From: Promethearchaeota archaeon
Lineage (GTDB): Archaea; Asgardarchaeota; Lokiarchaeia; Sigyniarchaeales; SOKP01
Assembly: GCA_019058365.1 (NCBI GenBank)
Contig: JAHPZE010000018.1
Span: forward strand, 17,801-81,800
DNA length: 64,000 nucleotides
Direction of reading: 5' to 3'
The notes under the pieces were generated by a model. The model saw only the letters and a list, made by a program, of their open reading frames with translations, was not told the origin of the DNA and ran no database searches. The position numbers were made by a program, and so were the translations under genes. Each line of letters opens with the position of its first letter. The first letter of the stretch is position 1. Shown piece after piece: positions 8,441-18,000 of this stretch.

Positions 8441-9691
8441 TTATTCGCTATTTTCTGATAAAAAGTTGAAAATGCGACCAGGAATTATCTCAAGGATTTT
8501 TTGCCTTTCACTTTTGAGAAAATTAATAATTTCTTCCTCAATTAATTCATTTTCCCGCGTTAAAATATCCAAATCCTTATTTTTATGTAAATTAAAATAG
8601 AAGTATTTCAAATCATTATTAATTAATGGATGCTCTTTATTTATTAGGCATAATTTAATGTGGGATCTGATATTTTCCTCCAACGATTCAGTCCATTCAG
8701 GAATATTATTTGATTTCTTGATATTTATTGTTGGATCGGAAGGATATAAATTCCAAAATCGATTAATTGGATAAAATGACCAAGGTAAAAAGTGGTCAAT
8801 ATGAAAAGCTTCTTCTGGCTCAAATATTGTTCCTGAATAAATGCATTTTCTTGAATCGATTTCTTCATAAAAGTCTCGATAATGGGATATTAGCAATGGA
8901 TCACGGGCTAAATCACTTGTATAGATATATCCTAAAAGTTTATATAATAATATTTCAAAATTAGAAGAGTCTCTCCTCCTGCTTTCTCCTTCAAGAGAAT
9001 AGTTAAACCATGACCTTAAAATGACATCTCTAGCCCAAAAACGATATCGTGCTAATTCCTGATATGTCATATCGTCTATTATTAAGGAAGTATTATCAAA
9101 TTGAAGCAATTCTGCCCATGTCATTGAACTGGGGTGTTTCTGCTTTATAGCTTGTGACCGATGCTCATCATATGAAGATTTAAATGGTATTTCACTATTT
9201 AACATACCAAAAAATCTTATTATCTCACCATTGACATTATGTAAATAATTTAAAGGCTGTAATAGTATCCTTTCTCTCACATTCCATAATAAATCTAATA
9301 AACTTTCTGGTAATAAATCCGGAAGCTCATACAACCGATTTATCCAAAAAATTCCGCTCTCGTCTAAAGTTAAGATTTTATGAAGAATTTTTTCTTGGAT
9401 GCCTTTTTCTGATGGCAATTTAAGCTTAAAGTCTTCAATATAGTTCAATACTCTCAAGGTTTTATCAGCTGCTAAGGAACCTTGGTAAAAATCATGAAAA
9501 GAAAACGGATAATAATAGGAAATGAATTGATGAGATAAATAGACAATTGGAATGAAATGTAGATTGTTTATCGGTTGCTCTGAAGGGTGTTCAGTAATAA
9601 AATCAAATATTCCGAGCAGTGTAGCATACTTATATGATGTTGTTTTCCGTCCGTATTCTAAAATGTTATTAATATCGCGAATTAACGTCAT
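8441..9691 (-). CDS. HNH endonuclease-domain protein
   Basis: Near the C-terminus (about 280-330) lies an HNH motif: a Cys in RKCIYSG, the pair in AFHIDHFLPWS (His297 and His300), then NLYPSD and TINIKKSNN. This gives the H-N-N/H metal-binding layout. The N-terminal 250 residues are helical and unlike named families I know. HNH proteins of this two-part form are common in restriction and abortive-infection loci. It is divergent from the AspBHI-like endonuclease gene across a 248-bp intergenic space. I infer a DNA-cleaving defence effector without evidence for its trigger. Confidence 0.65.
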   Translation of the reverse strand: MTLIRDINNILEYGRKTTSYKYATLLGIFDFITEHPSEQPINNLHFIPIVYLSHQFISYYYPFSFHDFYQGSLAADKTLRVLNYIEDFKLKLPSEKGIQEKILHKILTLDESGIFWINRLYELPDLLPESLLDLLWNVRERILLQPLNYLHNVNGEIIRFFGMLNSEIPFKSSYDEHRSQAIKQKHPSSMTWAELLQFDNTSLIIDDMTYQELARYRFWARDVILRSWFNYSLEGESRRRDSSNFEILLYKLLGYIYTSDLARDPLLISHYRDFYEEIDSRKCIYSGTIFEPEEAFHIDHFLPWSFYPINRFWNLYPSDPTINIKKSNNIPEWTESLEENIRSHIKLCLINKEHPLINNDLKYFYFNLHKNKDLDILTRENELIEEEIINFLKSERQKILEIIPGRIFNFLSENSE

Positions 9692-9939
9692 GATTATTAA
9701 TAGAATTACTTTTCATACAAATAAATTTTTATGGAGAAATCTCCCTATGTACAACAGGAACTTGTCTTTATTAAGTTTTACATAAAATTAAGATTGAATC
9801 TAATTTTAAAATAAAAGAAAAGAAAATTGATAATTAATTATTAATATCTGAGTCCCAAAATATCATAATGAATTTTTATAAATCATATTATTTACTTTAA
9901 TTAACAATCTCAAAGTGATATAATCAGAGGAAATTAATA

Positions 9940-11154
9940 TTGAGAAAAGTATTTAGATTTGATGAATTATATCAAGCACCTCTTATAATTGACGCCATAT
10001 ATGAAGGTGGTGATAGTGGTAATGTTTCTGATGATCCACTTTCTAAATTACTTAAAGGGATAGGAAATTTAGGTGGTTTTCGCATCGCATATAATCAAAT
10101 TGATAAAAATCCTGCATTTATAGTTTTATATACAAGTGAAAAAGAGTTGGAATGGCCTGATTATATTGATTATCAATCTGGAGTATTTAAATATTATGGG
10201 GATAATAGACATCCTGGACATGAATTACACGATACACCTAAAAGAGGAAATCAAATCCTGAAACAAGTGTTTGATCTTTTACAAGGCTCAGCAGAAGATC
10301 GTAAAAATATTCCACCTTTTCTTGTATTCAAGAAAATAGCTCATGAAAGGTCTAGATCAGTTTCCTTTTTAGGGTTAGCAGTACCGGGAAGAGAGGGTTC
10401 ATCTCCTGGAAAAGACTTATTAGCCATATGGAGGACCAAAGGTTCGGTGAGATTTCAAAATTATGAGGCTTATTTTACAATTTTAGATGCCTCTCTTGAA
10501 TCTGTTTCAAAAGAATGGTTGGAAGCCTTACGGGATGATAGAAATAAAGCTTACGAACTTGCACCTCAAGCTTGGAATGAATTTATTCATAATGGTTTGT
10601 CTAATATCAAACCTCTTAAAGCTCCTAAAGTTAAAACTATTCGAAAAAGATGGGAACAATTACCTAGAGATGAAGATATAAATGGATGGGAACTGTTACT
10701 TTCAATTTATAATTACTTTAAACCTAATCCTTTTGCTTTTGAAAAGTTTGCTGTAAAGATAACAAAAATGATGGATGGAAATTTTAATCATTTTGATCTT
10801 ACAAGACCTTGGAGAGATGGAGGTAGAGATGCTATGGGAACCTATACAATAGGTATAGGCACTGATAAGTTATCTATAATATGTGCTCTTGAAGCAAAAT
10901 GTTATAATCCTAAAGAAAATGGTTGTGGTGTCAAGTTGACAACACGACTGATTTCAAGAATTAAATATAGAGAATTTGGAATATTTGTTACAACTTCATG
11001 GATAAATGATCAAGCCTATAAAGAAATTAAAGAGGACAGGCATCCAGTTTTAGTTATATCAGGGATAGATATTCTAAATATTTTAAGGGAACATGATTTA
11101 GGATCCATTGAATTACTAAAAATCTGGTTAGAAAATAACTTTAAATTAAATTAA
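9940..11154 (+). CDS. Modification-dependent restriction endonuclease, AspBHI/MspJI type
   Basis: The N-terminus (FDELYQAPLIIDAIYEGG, then DDPLSKLL and GNLGGFR) matches the AspBHI N-terminal domain, an SRA-like reader of 5-methylcytosine or 5-hydroxymethylcytosine. The C-terminus has the Mrr-type catalytic core: TRPWRDGGRDAMG (Asp about 297) and CALEAKCYN (Glu318-x-Lys320), then LISRIKYREFGIFVTTS. Enzymes of this family cleave near modified cytosines. The start is TTG at 9940 behind AGAGG. It is separated by about 20 kb from the m5C methyltransferase in the same window, which raises the question of self-cleavage. Length (404) is as expected for the family. Confidence 0.82.
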   Translation: MRKVFRFDELYQAPLIIDAIYEGGDSGNVSDDPLSKLLKGIGNLGGFRIAYNQIDKNPAFIVLYTSEKELEWPDYIDYQSGVFKYYGDNRHPGHELHDTPKRGNQILKQVFDLLQGSAEDRKNIPPFLVFKKIAHERSRSVSFLGLAVPGREGSSPGKDLLAIWRTKGSVRFQNYEAYFTILDASLESVSKEWLEALRDDRNKAYELAPQAWNEFIHNGLSNIKPLKAPKVKTIRKRWEQLPRDEDINGWELLLSIYNYFKPNPFAFEKFAVKITKMMDGNFNHFDLTRPWRDGGRDAMGTYTIGIGTDKLSIICALEAKCYNPKENGCGVKLTTRLISRIKYREFGIFVTTSWINDQAYKEIKEDRHPVLVISGIDILNILREHDLGSIELLKIWLENNFKLN

Positions 11155-11408
11155 AAATATAACTCTTTCAGATTGTCCTTTAATTAAAAAATATGTCTTA
11201 TTTTTGAATAATTTATCTGTCATAGGATTTAATAATTTAATAATTTTCTTTCAAAGTGCAAAGTTATTTTTTTATATAGTCGTGATATACTAATATTGGG
11301 AATGATAAAAATGGCAGTTAATGATAGAAGTTTTATTCAACTCATAGTAGAAGATTAATCATTTTTATCTATTCATTATATTGAAACCAATCGCGGGAAA
11401 TATTATTA

Positions 11409-12440
11409 ATGAAATATTTGTACCTAAAATTAGGCAGAGGAAATCGTCAGTTAAATTATTGTATAGAAGATGAAAATATATTTGGTCGACCTACCGTTTA
11501 TATCTTTTTTGGAAATATTACAACTGAACAATGCAAAACATTAATTAATTTACCCAAAAATGAACTAGAAAATATGCGTAAAAATGATAAAAGCATTCCA
11601 AAATACATAACTCTACATCAACAAATAAAACCATTTATCGAAGCTGGAGAAACCAGAGAAGTAAGATTCATTTCGATTTTTGAAAATAAAGTATTCATTT
11701 TTGAACCGGATAGCGAAGTTAAAGATATGTCGAAGAAAGAAATAAATGATTTCTGTGATGATTTGAGAAAAAAGAAAATTGCTGACGAACAATATATCGA
11801 AGATATTAAAAAAGATATTCCTAAAATAATGTATATCAAAAATATTTATAAATTTGAGAAAAATGTTCCTTATATACTCAGAACGCTAAATGTATCCCAA
11901 TATTATAACCGAGGCACATGTAGAGAGATTGTAGAGAATGAAAAGAATTGGGGGATAATTCAAGCAATCAAAAAAATTCTTAAAGAAAATGGGGACATTA
12001 TAGAAAAATTTTCTTCTCAACAACTATTCAATCTACTGAGTCCTCATCAATTTGAGACGCTTGTGTTTTTAATTCTAACTAATGCTAACATTTTTTCTCC
12101 AGCTTGACGTGCAGGTTCCTTGCCTGATATAGATATAATAGGAATTAATTATACGAACTCAAAAATTAAGTTAGGAAATGATAAGCCAATTAATTTTGAA
12201 AAAGACAAAGAAATTACCTTTCAAATCAAAAGAAAAGAAGTAAAAGATAATTTCAATGCAGATTTCGCGATTACTTTAAATCCAACGAAAAAACAAAAAA
12301 CGGATAATCGCATTCGAACATCGGATTGGTTATTAGAAATCATTAAAAATCAACCAAATACAAGAAAATGGCTTAATAATTCATTAAAATGGTTGTTAGA
12401 AGATACTCAATATGATTCTATATTTAACTTATTAGAGTAA
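11409..12440 (+). pseudogene. Restriction endonuclease interrupted by one in-frame TGA
   Basis: One continuous frame runs from ATG 11409 to TAA 12440 except for TGA at 12105-12107. Across the stop the reading is NIFSPA-stop-RAGSLPDIDIIG, where homologous endonucleases have 'PAWRGGT..D.D'. The stop therefore replaces a Trp. The PD-(D/E)XK catalytic residues lie after it: Asp240/Asp242 in PDIDIIG and Gln-x-Lys at 272-274 in FQIKRKE. A protein ending at the TGA (232 aa) would be catalytically dead. No other damage is visible. It is either a fresh pseudogene or a gene needing readthrough or repair. A downstream TTG at 12120 could start only the catalytic fragment. Confidence 0.7.
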
Positions 12441-12694
12441 TTAATTATATCAAATTTAGTTTTAAATAAAGATAAACCTTCCTTTAGTCAACTATTTATC
12501 TACAAATACGAACTCTAATTTAGAAAATTTAATAATAATAATTAAGTTAAATATGCAACTGCATAGTATTTATCCATTTGAAATGTAATAATGATTATTA
12601 GAATTTACAATTCCTGTATTTAAAATCCTATTAATTTCAAAATGATAATTTTTGCAAATAGAATTTAATATCATTCATTCTTAATTATTAATAG

Positions 12695-12976
12695 ATGAAA
12701 CAATTAACAGAACGCGAAATCCAGTGGTTAGAAGCGTTTGTCAAAAATCATGAATTTTTCGCTTCCTTCCTGCTCCATCACAAATTAAAACATTGTTTAT
12801 CTAATAATCAATATTATTGACTGCATCTTTATATCAATCAAGCAGAGGAGAATGGTGATACTCTACTAACTATTGAGGAAATAACATTTCTGGAAAAAGA
12901 ATCTGAAAACAATGAAAATGTGCAAGAATTACTGGAAATTTATAAAGATAAAGGATATCTGGAAAAGTTGGAATAA
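12695..12976 (+). pseudogene. Truncated, broken copy of the LRR-protein N-terminal domain
   Basis: A 94-codon frame starts at ATG 12695. It is strongly similar to the first 95 residues of the LRR protein at 6153-7202 (QWLEAF, HEFFASFLLHHK, LYINQAEENGDTLLT). Codon 42 is TGA (12818-12820) where the LRR gene has TGG for Trp42. The frame then ends at TAA 12974-12976 before the zinc ribbon and repeats. About 30 bp upstream of the start is also similar, so the copied segment includes the promoter-proximal DNA. This is a duplicated and decaying module. Confidence 0.8.
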
Positions 12977-13065
12977 TTCCTAATCTAAAAAAATATTAAA
13001 TATTTAAATAAAAATCAAATTTAAATTAAATAATTTCAGTTGAATCCAAATTTAAGCCTAAATTT

Positions 13066-13515
13066 ATGAAAAAAAAAATAAAGGTCTGGAGATGTCCTAA
13101 TTGCATGAAAAAGTCAATAATAATTCAAATTAATAATGCTACTTTAGCAGCAAAAATATCATGTGGTTCATGTGACCTATATGTCGAGATGAAAGCAAAA
13201 AAAATTTACGACCCTATTGATGTTTATGGTGATTTTATTGATGAGTACTATGAAAATCCATTAAAACATTCTATGAAGAAAAATAATCTTTCAGATTCAA
13301 AATCAATCATAGTACATATTACTACCCAAAGCATCATTAAATCCTTATTATTGAATTGGAAGAATTTAACTGAAATCAAAGAAGACTTAAATATAGAAAG
13401 TGATCTGGATTTTAGGTACCTAAAGCTCAAGTTAAAAGAACTAGAGAGAAAATTTAAATTGGAAGTTAAACGAATTGGTACAGAAAAATATTGGAGAACT
13501 GTAAAAAAAAAATAA
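13066..13515 (+). CDS. Elf1-like transcription elongation zinc protein with C-terminal extension
   Basis: Residues 8-63 match the Elf1 zinc domain of eukaryotes and some archaea: WRCPNC (Cys10, Cys13), CGSC (Cys33, Cys36), then the diagnostic YDPIDVYGDFIDEYYE, equivalent to Elf1 'PIDVYsdWiDece'. Elf1 rides on RNA polymerase during elongation. Beyond the domain is a basic, roughly 80-residue tail with a helix-turn-helix-like pattern (KSIIVHITTQSIIKSLLLNW, LNIESDLDFRYLKLKLKEL), which is not part of classic Elf1. The gene stands alone just upstream of the DISARM-like operon. Alternatively it may be a specialised regulator that borrowed the zinc domain. Confidence 0.65.
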   Translation: MKKKIKVWRCPNCMKKSIIIQINNATLAAKISCGSCDLYVEMKAKKIYDPIDVYGDFIDEYYENPLKHSMKKNNLSDSKSIIVHITTQSIIKSLLLNWKNLTEIKEDLNIESDLDFRYLKLKLKELERKFKLEVKRIGTEKYWRTVKKK

Positions 13516-13744
13516 TATTTTATTATTAGTTAAATTTATATATTAGCTTTTTCATATTAATAGTGGCAAAAATTGTTTAATCCAGTAATAAAATTAAACC
13601 CACCTATTGGTTGTTTTATAGCTATATCATAGAAGCCAATGATTAAGTCCTTTAGAAGATTAGAATTGTTTTGATAAGAATTGGATAGAATTGTAAAAAA
13701 ATTAAAATTTAAAGGATATAATAATAAATTGGTGGAAATTTAAG

Positions 13745-14986
13745 ATGAAATATGCTATAGACCTAAATTTAGGTGAATGGGTAACAGTTGATGAATTACT
13801 TGAATATTTCCCAATTGCTTTAAAATATCATAAGTTTACTTGCCCAAAATGTGGTAAACGCGTATCTCCTGTTAAAGCAGTAATTAGAAAAATGCATTTT
13901 AAACATTTAGATGGATCCCCTAATTGCCCCGACTATTTTGGAGGAGGTATATATGATGCAGGAGGCATTTCAAGCGTTAATGTTAGTGGGCTTGCGCGTC
14001 GCAATCCCAATGAAATTTTTGAATTTGTAGGATTTGAGAAATTTTACATTGATGATTATCATTTTTCTGAAGATCTAGAAATAAACACAATTGATGAAAA
14101 ATATCATCCAGATCTAAAACGCAATAAATATTATCTTTGGTTAAAACTTTTAGATGAACTAGAGAGTAAAAACTTTGATATTAATGAATTAGTTCACAGT
14201 ATAGTTTTATTTTCAGAAATTGGTTATCCAGTATTATTTGTTCTTAATCCAAACCTTACACCTTATGGAATGGGGGCGGAAAATCCAATTATTAATACTC
14301 TAGTTAATGGTGTAGGTGTTGTATTCGAAATGCCTCTTTTTACATCTGTTTCACGATTAATTAAAATATGGATCTTGGATTCAGCAGGAGAAGTTATATG
14401 TCCCGGTAAAATCGCTTTTGATTATTTAATAAAGAAGACTAAATTCTCATATAAAGTATTAAAAACCATAATGAAAGATCTGTGTGGGTTTTTTAAAGAA
14501 GACAGTTTTGAATATAGTCAACCAAGATATACTTATACTAATGAGGACTTAATGTTAGAAGTTAAGTGTAGCTGTGGTCAAACTCACTTAATTTATGCCG
14601 TTTGTAATGTTAATTATGAAGTTAAACTCTATTTTATGAAAGGACCTAAGACTTTCACTTACGTTAGTCACATGTATAAATTCAAATGTGATAGATGTGG
14701 AAGGGATTTCTATACTTTTGAAGAACTGAAAGAAGCTTGGACTGAAAAATATATTATTAAACAGAAGGAAAAGCAAAAATCTGAGTTGCAAGAGATCTTA
14801 GACGAACCCCTTGTTGAAGACACTACAGACATATCAATTCTAGATAGAATGGTTAAGATACGATTAGGGGAATACATGGGAGAAATTGGAACCGTAATCA
14901 TGAAAGAGGACGGAGATATTCAAGTAAGATTAGATGAATCAAAAGAAATTATTGAAATAAAAGAAAAATTTGTTATTTATATATGA
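13745..14986 (+). CDS. CoiA-like zinc-ribbon/KOW protein at head of DISARM-like operon
   Basis: The 413-residue protein starts with a zinc element like the N-terminus of CoiA-type proteins: CPKC at 33-36, then MHFKHLDGSPNCP with His51, His54 and Cys61. A second ribbon (CSC at 275-277, CDRC at 315-318) lies near the C-terminus. The last 40 residues (VKIRLGEYMGEIGTV) look like a KOW/SH3-like barrel. The same architecture is seen in the protein at 26793-28037. The start has a GGTGGAAA ribosome-binding site. It lies 31 bp before drmA and is very likely co-transcribed. Function unknown; nucleic-acid binding is inferred from the ribbons and the KOW element. Confidence 0.6.
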   Translation: MKYAIDLNLGEWVTVDELLEYFPIALKYHKFTCPKCGKRVSPVKAVIRKMHFKHLDGSPNCPDYFGGGIYDAGGISSVNVSGLARRNPNEIFEFVGFEKFYIDDYHFSEDLEINTIDEKYHPDLKRNKYYLWLKLLDELESKNFDINELVHSIVLFSEIGYPVLFVLNPNLTPYGMGAENPIINTLVNGVGVVFEMPLFTSVSRLIKIWILDSAGEVICPGKIAFDYLIKKTKFSYKVLKTIMKDLCGFFKEDSFEYSQPRYTYTNEDLMLEVKCSCGQTHLIYAVCNVNYEVKLYFMKGPKTFTYVSHMYKFKCDRCGRDFYTFEELKEAWTEKYIIKQKEKQKSELQEILDEPLVEDTTDISILDRMVKIRLGEYMGEIGTVIMKEDGDIQVRLDESKEIIEIKEKFVIYI

Positions 14987-15017
14987 AAGAAGAAAAAAAA
15001 TCTAAAGGTAAAATAAT

Positions 15018-18000
15018 ATGGTAATAAGAAAAAACCGAGAATTGATCATTTCTGATTTAGTAGGGACAATGTTAGGACCCAAATATGGATTAACTGAAGT
15101 ATACCATGCAACCATGAATCCCTGGAAAGTTTATCTTACGGGAGTCCTTGCTCCTAATAATGCTGAACCAGACGAAGATGCAGAAAATGAAGATATAGAA
15201 ACAACTATATCTGAGGATAATGATGTTGATGTTTCCCAAATAAGTGATCCAGAAGAATTTACTCCTAGCTTAAGCAGCTCATCTCAACCACAATCCTTTG
15301 GTATTTCATTTATCGCAAGTTCACCAGAAGATTGTGCTATGCTAGATTGTTGTTTTACTTGGGCGCGTTATTTATGGCATCCAGATTGGAGTCGAATTCA
15401 AAAAGAGTATGAAGATAATAAATTAGTGGGTTGGTATGATGAGGACTTTATAAACGAAATTACTAAAAGAGTTCAAGAGGAAGGAGTAAAGAAAAAAGGA
15501 GCAAATGATGAACAGGATGAAGGTGCAAAAGAAGATAATTATGTTGTAGATGAAGAAAAAAAAAAGGGTGGCTCTTTTCTCGTTGAAGATGATTCTGAAG
15601 AACCAGATCTGACCCCTACCATATTTGGTGGATGGAAAAGGGATCCTCGTTACTTAATACTAAAAGGTTTGAAAGTTTGCCCTGATTCTGATAAAATCTT
15701 CATAGATCAATCTACCCTAAAAAATAGTGAAATAATCCAAGAGTTAGATTATACGTTTCCTGAAGAAGATGAGGCATTTCGAATATACATTCGCATAAGA
15801 AAGTTGAGTAATATTACACAAACCAAACTTAATTACTTTCATATCTCTTTATATTTCGTTAATGATGCTGAAAGAATATACATAACGGATTTACCTGAGG
15901 CAGAACAAAAAGTAAGTTTGGGAAAACCTACTGAAGCATATATCTTTCAACCACAGATAAGAATAAAATGTAGAGGTGATACCCAGATTACTTCAGAAGA
16001 ACTACATTCTGCTAAAGAAATTTATTTTGAGAAAGAGGAAGAGATGGATCTTGAGAATGAGAAAGATGAGTTAGAGACATACCTTAAGGGTATAGATTGT
16101 ATATCAAATGAAAAGCCTCCAGAAGATAAAATTCTAAATTTAATTTATATGAAAAAACGGGAAAAAGCTAAAGGACATATGTGCTCTGCAATATGGGACG
16201 AAATTGACCCAGAACGCCCATATGAAAATACAGATGCCATTAGGTCACCACCTTTTTATTGGACAGATGGAGAACTGTTAAAAGATGCTGATCGGAACTA
16301 TTTTTATCTGTCTGATATCAGAACGGAATTTGTACCAATAATCTCTGTTAGTGCTCCCGATTTTAATTGGCGAAGCAAAATTGCTTATTCTAATGGTAAA
16401 ATTATCCAGAGTCCATTAACAGGAAATATGCGTGATGAAACCTTTTTAGATCCACTATTTATTGCTGAAAAATGTTGGGATAGAGAGGTACTAAAGGTTA
16501 CATTTCATGAACTAATTGAGGAATATGAGAATTGGATGAGAGTACAGAGCCAAATAATTTTAAATTCATATGTGTATAAGAGTAATCCCAACATTGCAAG
16601 GATTGCCAAATATAATCTTAGAAACCACTTAAAAATATTTAAAAGAATAAAAAGAGGCTTACAAGTTCTTGATTCAAATCCAGAAGCACGAATCTGCTTT
16701 TGTTATGCGAATAAAGTTATTCAATTACAAAATTACTGGGTTGAGAAAAGAAAGCCCAATCCAATGAAATTCTACTGGAGGCCATTTCAAATTGCCTTCT
16801 TATTGTTATCTATCTCTGGTATAATTAATAAGGATGATGTAGATAGGGATTATATTGATCTCATATGGTTCCCTACAGGAGGGGGGAAAACTGAAGCATA
16901 TTTATTGACAGCAGCATTCACATTAGCATATCGACGTCGCATTGCCTATAAAGATTCGGAAAAATTACCTTTCATCGAGAATGGGACTTATTTAATTTCA
17001 AGATACACATTAAGGTTATTAACAATTCAACAATTTCGAAGGGCAAATCTAATGGTCCTCGCAGCAGATTGTTTAAGAGTAAAGAATTTACCCCAGAAGA
17101 TTGGTAATTCTATTGTTGGATGGATACCAGAGGACTTTGGGGTTAATGATAATCCAGAAGTAAAAAAGCAGTTCGGTTATCTATGGGAGAGTTATAACTG
17201 GATATGGGGGACTCATCGTTTTAGTGTAGGACTATGGGTAGGAAGTGGAATGACACCCAATAGGCTTGAACGATCATGGGCGTTCGGTAGACCTTATTAT
17301 GGCGCTCTAGATGCTCTTAAAGTAAAAATTGATTTAACAAAAGAAACGGAAGAAAAAGCAAGAGCTAATGAAAAGGTAGATGAAGATGATGTAGATCAAG
17401 ATGCTCCCCCTATATCTGATTTTGATGAACAACCACAGGATATAGAAGACAGTAGGACTATAAATAGAAATATCCGTAATGTGGTTAAAGAGATTGGCGA
17501 CCCTGCGCAGATAGTTAACTGTCCTGTCTGCGATGCCGTTTTATCTCTCCCAAAATCGAGGGAACAATACCTTTCCACTGAAATTAATAATTTTTTTCTA
17601 CTTATGAAGGTAAAAGATACAACAATTATTCCAGATGGTAATACTTTAAGAACTAAGCTTGAATTAGTAATAAACAGTTCTGTGAACTTATTTCCATTTA
17701 CAAACAGAATTCTTGGAATTGCTATTTGGAAATCACCCGATATTTATTCAGTAAATTTCTCATTTAAAGCTCGAGATGATAGAAGCTATGATAGCGAAAG
17801 GCTTGAAGAATGGTGGTTAAATTTATCACACCAAATCCCGATGATTGAAATTCTAAGTGTAGATATAAGAAATCCAGGATATTATTACTTACATCATAAT
17901 AATAAATGCTATGATTTTGAAATAAGATGTTGTAATCCAAAATGTGAATTAAACTTAGTTAATTGGGCAGAAGGTACAAATATACCAAATGAAGATACAT

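Noticed and set aside
12105..12107. Selenocysteine insertion at the in-frame TGA of the endonuclease
   Set aside because: The position corresponds to Trp, not a redox Cys, the family has no selenoproteins that I know of, and I see no SECIS-like structure.
12105..12820. Reassignment of TGA to Trp in this organism
   Set aside because: Intact genes in the window end in TGA (for example drmA at 19970 and hicB at 63571), and other broken genes carry TAA or TAG, so ordinary decay explains the pattern better.
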